DNA of 64,000 nucleotides from Rubrivirga sp. SAORIC476 (lineage in GTDB: Bacteria; Bacteroidota; Rhodothermia; Rhodothermales; Rubricoccaceae). Shown here one piece after another: positions 60,577-64,000 of this stretch (positions are counted from its first letter, which is position 1; every line of letters starts with the position of its first letter). Made by a program: the position numbers and the translations under genes. The stretch spans positions 337,501 to 401,500 of the forward strand of contig NZ_MVOI01000002.1 in the NCBI RefSeq assembly GCF_002283555.1, written 5' to 3'. Below the pieces are notes generated by a model. The model was not told where the DNA came from, did no database searches, and worked only from the letters and a program-made list of their open reading frames with translations.

Positions 60577-62823
60577 ATGACCCCCGACCGCTGGCTTCGT
60601 CTCGCCGACCTCGTCCCCGACGCGCTCGCGGTCGAGCCCGCCGACCGGGACGCGTTCCTGGACCGCGCCTGCGTGGATGCCGACGGGGCTCTCGACCCCA
60701 CGCTTCGGTACGAGGCGGGCCGCCTCACCGCTGCCGCCGAGGCGGCCGACCGCGCCGGCTCGCTCACCTCACCCGTCGCTTCCCCCCCTGCGACCGACGT
60801 CCTGCCTGACCGGATCGGGCCCTGGCGCGTGACCGGGCTGCTGGGCGAGGGCGGCGCGGGCGTCGTCTACCTCGCCGAGCGGGCCGACGACCGCGTCCAG
60901 CGCACGGTGGCCCTGAAGGTGCTGCGCCGCGCCGGGCGAGGTGTCGCCCGCCAGTTCGACCGAGAGCGCCGCGCCCTGGCTCGCCTCGAACACCCCCACA
61001 TCGCGCGCCTCTACGACGCCGGCGTGGTCGGCGACGGGCCGCTCGCCGGGACGCCCTTTCTAGAGATGGAATGGGTGAACGGGCTTCCCCTCCCCGCCGC
61101 CGCCGACCGCCTCGGGCTTGGCGTGGAGGCGCGCGTTCGACTCCTCCTCCAGGTCTGCGCCGCCGTCAGCTATGCCCACGGGCGGCTGGTGCTGCACCGC
61201 GACCTGAAGCCGTCGAATGTGGTCGTGACCGAGGACACGGAGGGGCCGCGGGCGGTCGTCCTCGACTTCGGCGTCGCCCGGCTGCTGGGAGACGCTGCCG
61301 ACCCCGCGCTCACGCGCACCGGCGAGAGCCTGTACACGCCCGCCTATGCCGCCCCCGAGCAGGTCGCCGGGGACGATGTGACCACCGCCACCGACGTGTA
61401 CGGCGTCGGCGCGCTGCTCTACGAGGTGCTCACCGGCGTTCGTCCCCGTACGAGCGCCGAGACCGGCCGCCTCCCCTCCGTCCCGAGCCGCGTCGCGGGC
61501 AACCACGCACGACGGATCGAGGGCGACCTCGACACGATCTGCCTCAAGGCCCTCGCCCCAGCCCCCGAGCGCCGCTACCTGTCCGTAGACGCGCTCGCGG
61601 CGGACCTGACCCGCCACCTGGAGGGACTCCCGGTCGAGGCGCGCCCGACCACACTCGGCTACCGCGTCGGCCGGTTCGCCCGCCGCCACCGCACCGGCGT
61701 CGTGGCGACGGCGCTGGTGGCGCTGGCGGTCGTCGGCGGGCTGGGAGCGTCGCTATGGCAACGCGCCGAGGCGCACCGGGAGCGCGACCGGGCCCAGGTC
61801 GCGGCCGTCGAGGCGCAGGCCCAGGCCGACCGCGCCGAGGCCGTCGCGGGCTTCCTCGAACAGATCCTGCGCGCGCCCAACCAGCGGTGGTACAACGACG
61901 GCGTCGCCACCGGCCCCGAGACGCCCATCCGTGCCGTGCTCGACGAGGCCGCCACCCGCGTCGACCGCGACTTCGCCGACCAGCCGGACCTGCTGGCCGA
62001 CCTCCACCACGTCCTCGGCGACACCTACGGCGCGCTCGGCCTGGTCGACGAAGCGGTCCGGCACCACGACCGCACCCTCGCCCTGCGCGAGTCGATCTAC
62101 GTCGCGCCCCATCCCAAGATCGCGGAGGCGCTGTACTACTCGGCCGCGAGCGACCGGGACGACATGAACCGATCCACCCAGACGATGCAGCGGGCGCTCG
62201 ACATGCTGCGCCAGCGCAACGAGGGCAACAACTTCCCCTTCATCGCTCGCGACCTCGCGGGTCGCTACCTGATGCTGGGACTCCCCCATCGGGCAGAGGC
62301 TGTCGCGGCCGAGGGCGCTCGTGTGGCCGAGGCTCGCTTCGTGCCTGGCGACGACGGGTTCCGCTACCGGGAGACCATCCTGTTCTTGCTCGCGACTACA
62401 CAGGCCGCTGCCCTCCTCGATCTCGACCGCCTCCCCGAGGCCGCCCCCCTCTTGCACCGGGCCGACTCGCTCTGGGCACGACTGCCCTCGTCCTCCGGCC
62501 AGTACGTCAACTGGCAGTTCTACGTCTGCCAGGTTGGGCGGCTCCGGCGCCGCCAGAATCGCCAAGACGAGGCCGAGGCTGCCCTTCTCGCCTGCATCGG
62601 TGACCCGTCTTCCCGAGCCACCCGTACGCCCATGCCCGCGCCCCCTGTGCGCATGCCCTACGATGCCTGGACGGACCAAGGAGAAGCCCTCGAGCTGGTC
62701 GCGCTCTACGACGGTCTCGGCCGCCCCGCCGAGGCGGATCGCTTCCGCGCGCGCGCGCGCCAGTCACAGGCTCTCTTCGACTCGTTTCGAACCGCCGGAC
62801 GCGCCCTCGACCGGGCGCGCTAG
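60577..62823 (+). CDS. Transmembrane Ser/Thr protein kinase with extracytoplasmic TPR-like region
   Basis: The 748-residue protein has the N-terminal block DRWLRLADLVPDALAVEPAD common to ECF-linked kinases. A complete kinase domain follows: LLGEGGAGVVYLAERA (88-103), VALKVL with Lys114, HRDLKPSN with Asp209, DFG at 230-232 and APEQ at 259. One membrane segment is at about 376-397 (VVATALVALAVVGGLGASLW). Beyond it is a helical, TPR-like region (residues about 440-730) likely to sense an outside signal. All catalytic residues are present. It pairs with the sigma gene upstream; its stop overlaps that of nusG in a CTAG. Confidence 0.93.
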   Translation: MTPDRWLRLADLVPDALAVEPADRDAFLDRACVDADGALDPTLRYEAGRLTAAAEAADRAGSLTSPVASPPATDVLPDRIGPWRVTGLLGEGGAGVVYLAERADDRVQRTVALKVLRRAGRGVARQFDRERRALARLEHPHIARLYDAGVVGDGPLAGTPFLEMEWVNGLPLPAAADRLGLGVEARVRLLLQVCAAVSYAHGRLVLHRDLKPSNVVVTEDTEGPRAVVLDFGVARLLGDAADPALTRTGESLYTPAYAAPEQVAGDDVTTATDVYGVGALLYEVLTGVRPRTSAETGRLPSVPSRVAGNHARRIEGDLDTICLKALAPAPERRYLSVDALAADLTRHLEGLPVEARPTTLGYRVGRFARRHRTGVVATALVALAVVGGLGASLWQRAEAHRERDRAQVAAVEAQAQADRAEAVAGFLEQILRAPNQRWYNDGVATGPETPIRAVLDEAATRVDRDFADQPDLLADLHHVLGDTYGALGLVDEAVRHHDRTLALRESIYVAPHPKIAEALYYSAASDRDDMNRSTQTMQRALDMLRQRNEGNNFPFIARDLAGRYLMLGLPHRAEAVAAEGARVAEARFVPGDDGFRYRETILFLLATTQAAALLDLDRLPEAAPLLHRADSLWARLPSSSGQYVNWQFYVCQVGRLRRRQNRQDEAEAALLACIGDPSSRATRTPMPAPPVRMPYDAWTDQGEALELVALYDGLGRPAEADRFRARARQSQALFDSFRTAGRALDRAR

Positions 62824-63362
62824 CCCTCGTGCTCGACCTGGAGGAAGTCCAGCTCCAGCGGCGTCTTGCGGCCGAAGATGGACACCATCACGCGGACCTT
62901 CATCTTGTCGGCATAGACCTCCTCGACGAAGCCCGTGAACGTGTTGAACGGGCCGTCGACCACCTTGACGGCGTCGCCCTGCTTGAAGGGGACCTCCATG
63001 GTCTCACCCTTGTCCTCGTCCATCATGCCCAGGATCCGGTTCACCTCGTCCGGCCGGAGCGGGACGGGCTCCCCGTTGGCACCCAGGAAGCCGATCGTGG
63101 ACGGAGCCCCGTTGATGACCTCGCGGAGGTACGGGTCGACGATGGCCTCCAGCAGGATGTAGCCCGGGAAGGACGTCTTCTCACGGGTCTTCTTCTTTCC
63201 CGCGCGCATCTCGAAGACCGTCTCCGTCGGGATCACGACCTGGGTCAGCTTGTCGTCGTAGCCGAGCCGCTCGACCTCACTCTCCAGGTATTCCTTGACC
63301 TTCTTCTCGTGACCGGAGAAGGTGCGGAGGACGAACCACTTGCGGATCGGGGGGCGGGCCAT
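62820..63362 (-). CDS. nusG: Transcription antitermination factor NusG
   Basis: The 180-residue protein has the NGN domain (KWFVLRTFSGHEKKVKEYLE, FPGYILLEAIVDPYLREVI) and a C-terminal KOW domain (FKQGDAVKVVDGPFNTFTGF, then VSIFGRKTPLELDFLQVE). It binds RNA polymerase and ribosomal S10 to couple transcription and translation. Length is normal. It follows secE after 31 bp. The usual downstream neighbour rplK is missing here, replaced by the convergent kinase gene, whose stop codon overlaps that of nusG. Confidence 0.97.
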   Translation of the reverse strand: MARPPIRKWFVLRTFSGHEKKVKEYLESEVERLGYDDKLTQVVIPTETVFEMRAGKKKTREKTSFPGYILLEAIVDPYLREVINGAPSTIGFLGANGEPVPLRPDEVNRILGMMDEDKGETMEVPFKQGDAVKVVDGPFNTFTGFVEEVYADKMKVRVMVSIFGRKTPLELDFLQVEHEG

Positions 63363-63393
63363 AGCGTGCAGATGCGGGAAACTGGGACGAGCC

Positions 63394-63609
63394 CTAGCTG
63401 CCGTAGATGAACCGAAGGGCCGTGCTGATCACCTGATCGGCCCCGAAGATGAAGATCGAGATCGCCAGCGACGACGCGAGCGTGAGCACGGTGTTGCTGA
63501 TGAGCTCCTTGCGCTTGGGCCAGTTGACCTTGCGCATCTCCTTGCGGACCTCGACGACGTAGTTGCCGAGGGCGCCGCCGGGGACCTTTGTCTGCGTCTC
63601 TGTCGCCAT
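63394..63609 (-). CDS. secE: Protein translocase subunit SecE
   Basis: The 71-residue protein has the SecE core: a cytosolic amphipathic helix (VVEVRKEMRKVNWPKRKELI) and one C-terminal membrane segment (TVLTLASSLAISIFIFGADQ). It stabilises SecY in the Sec translocon. The start at ATG 63609 (MATETQTKVPGGALG) is chosen; an ATG at 63687 would run into the tRNA. Gene order tRNA-Trp, secE, nusG is standard. Confidence 0.95.
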   Translation of the reverse strand: MATETQTKVPGGALGNYVVEVRKEMRKVNWPKRKELISNTVLTLASSLAISIFIFGADQVISTALRFIYGS

Positions 63610-63660
63610 GTCAGGGCCGCGCGGAGCGGCGGGTTCGTTCGGAGGAAGCCGGAAACGGGG

Positions 63661-63733
<73 letters not shown>

Positions 63734-63741
63734 CTAGCGGA

Positions 63742-63769
63742 CCGCCGACGCCCCGAAGGACGCCGGCGG
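63742..63769 (-). other. TTCG-tetraloop hairpin between tuf and tRNA-Trp
   Basis: On the minus strand CCGCCGGCGTCC, loop TTCG, GGGCGTCGGCGG form a 12-bp stem with two G-T wobbles and a C(TTCG)G tetraloop. It may act as a terminator or as a processing site for the tRNA leader. Confidence 0.5.
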
Positions 63770-63822
63770 CCGGTCCAATCTACGATGACGCGGGAGCGTC
63801 GTTCGGAAGGGACGATGGAGAC

Positions 63823-63841
63823 CGCTGGCACGAGGCCAGCG
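63823..63841 (-). terminator. Short hairpin after tuf
   Basis: CGCTGGC (63823-63829) and GCCAGCG (63835-63841) form a 7-bp stem with a 5-nt loop, 16 nt past the tuf stop. No T-run. Confidence 0.35.
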
Positions 63842-63857
63842 AGGCTCCACATCAAAC

Positions 63858-64000
63858 TCAGTCGAGGATCTTGGAGACGACGCCGGCGCCGACCGTCCGG
63901 CCACCCTCGCGGATGGCGAACCGAAGGCCCTGCTCCATCGCCACGGGCTGGATCAGGTCCACCGTGAACTGCGTGTTGTCGCCCGGCATCACCATCTCGA
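63858..64000 (-). CDS. tuf: Elongation factor Tu, C-terminal end (cut by window edge)
   Basis: The last 46 codons read [20 protein letters not shown], then [19 protein letters not shown] and VVSKILD-stop, which is the C-terminal domain of EF-Tu. EF-Tu delivers aminoacyl-tRNA to the ribosome. The rest lies beyond the window. Position next to tRNA-Trp, secE and nusG is the classic arrangement. Confidence 0.97.
   Translation of the reverse strand, partial: EMVMPGDNTQFTVDLIQPVAMEQGLRFAIREGGRTVGAGVVSKILD

Noticed and set aside
55690..62823. The sigma/kinase/surface-protein block as a phage or plasmid insertion
   Set aside because: No integrase, transposase, tRNA-duplicated ends or base-composition shift were seen; codon use matches the neighbours.

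Overview
The window comes from a high-GC bacterium that looks like a member of the Bacteroidota/Rhodothermota lineage (for example the Rubricoccaceae or Rhodothermaceae; the exact taxon is inference). Three large secreted proteins carry type IX secretion (T9SS) C-terminal sorting domains ending in VVR. Start codons mostly lack Shine-Dalgarno sequences. Several genes have a TAnnTTCG/TAnnTTTG motif upstream that resembles the Bacteroidota -7 promoter element. No phage, transposon, CRISPR or rRNA genes were seen.

Layout. 1-6.7 kb (minus): a tightly overlapped surface-glycan operon (DUF4910 peptidase-like protein, PLP aminotransferase, glucose-1-phosphate cytidylyltransferase, PIG-L deacetylase, beta-helix lipoprotein, WbaP-like phosphosugar transferase cut by the window edge). 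6.9-13.5 kb: a small cold-shock-like protein, a membrane protein, an NADP oxidoreductase, a YdeI protein, a halotyrosine-deiodinase-like nitroreductase coupled to asnS, and a GWxTD protein. 13.7-26.5 kb: central metabolism and envelope genes (pckA, a PIN protein with no normal start codon, DUF3667, metallophosphoesterase, pyruvate dehydrogenase E1a/E1b/E2, polyprenol-phosphate mannosyltransferase-like protein, murF-like ligase, M28 peptidase and an acidic lipoprotein). 26.5-37.1 kb: secreted proteins (subtilase with SLH-like repeats and T9SS tail, a BNR/VPS10 propeller protein, a T9SS protein built from near-identical 546-bp tandem repeats) plus DUF1232 and SnoaL-like proteins. 37.3-44.3 kb: YbjN, GNAT, HMG-CoA reductase, UbiB-type kinase, DUF3224, arylsulfotransferase. 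44.4-64 kb: the transcription/translation locus rpoC-rpoB-rplL-rplJ-rplA-rplK ... nusG-secE-tRNA-Trp-tuf, all on the minus strand.

The most striking arrangement is in that last block. The normally adjacent nusG and rplK are separated by about 7.3 kb holding a 1373-residue T9SS cell-surface protein and a divergent ECF sigma factor plus transmembrane Ser/Thr kinase pair, which looks like a self-contained regulatory and surface module placed inside an otherwise highly conserved operon.

Other structure worth attention: a family of GC-rich hairpins (core CCTCGG - exactly 8 nt - CCGAGG) recurring between genes; three convergent gene pairs whose stop codons overlap in a single palindromic CTAG; a shared promoter-like motif; and apparently leaderless genes. 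Gene starts are the least certain part of this annotation, because ribosome binding sites are weak and long antisense open frames are everywhere in this GC-rich DNA.
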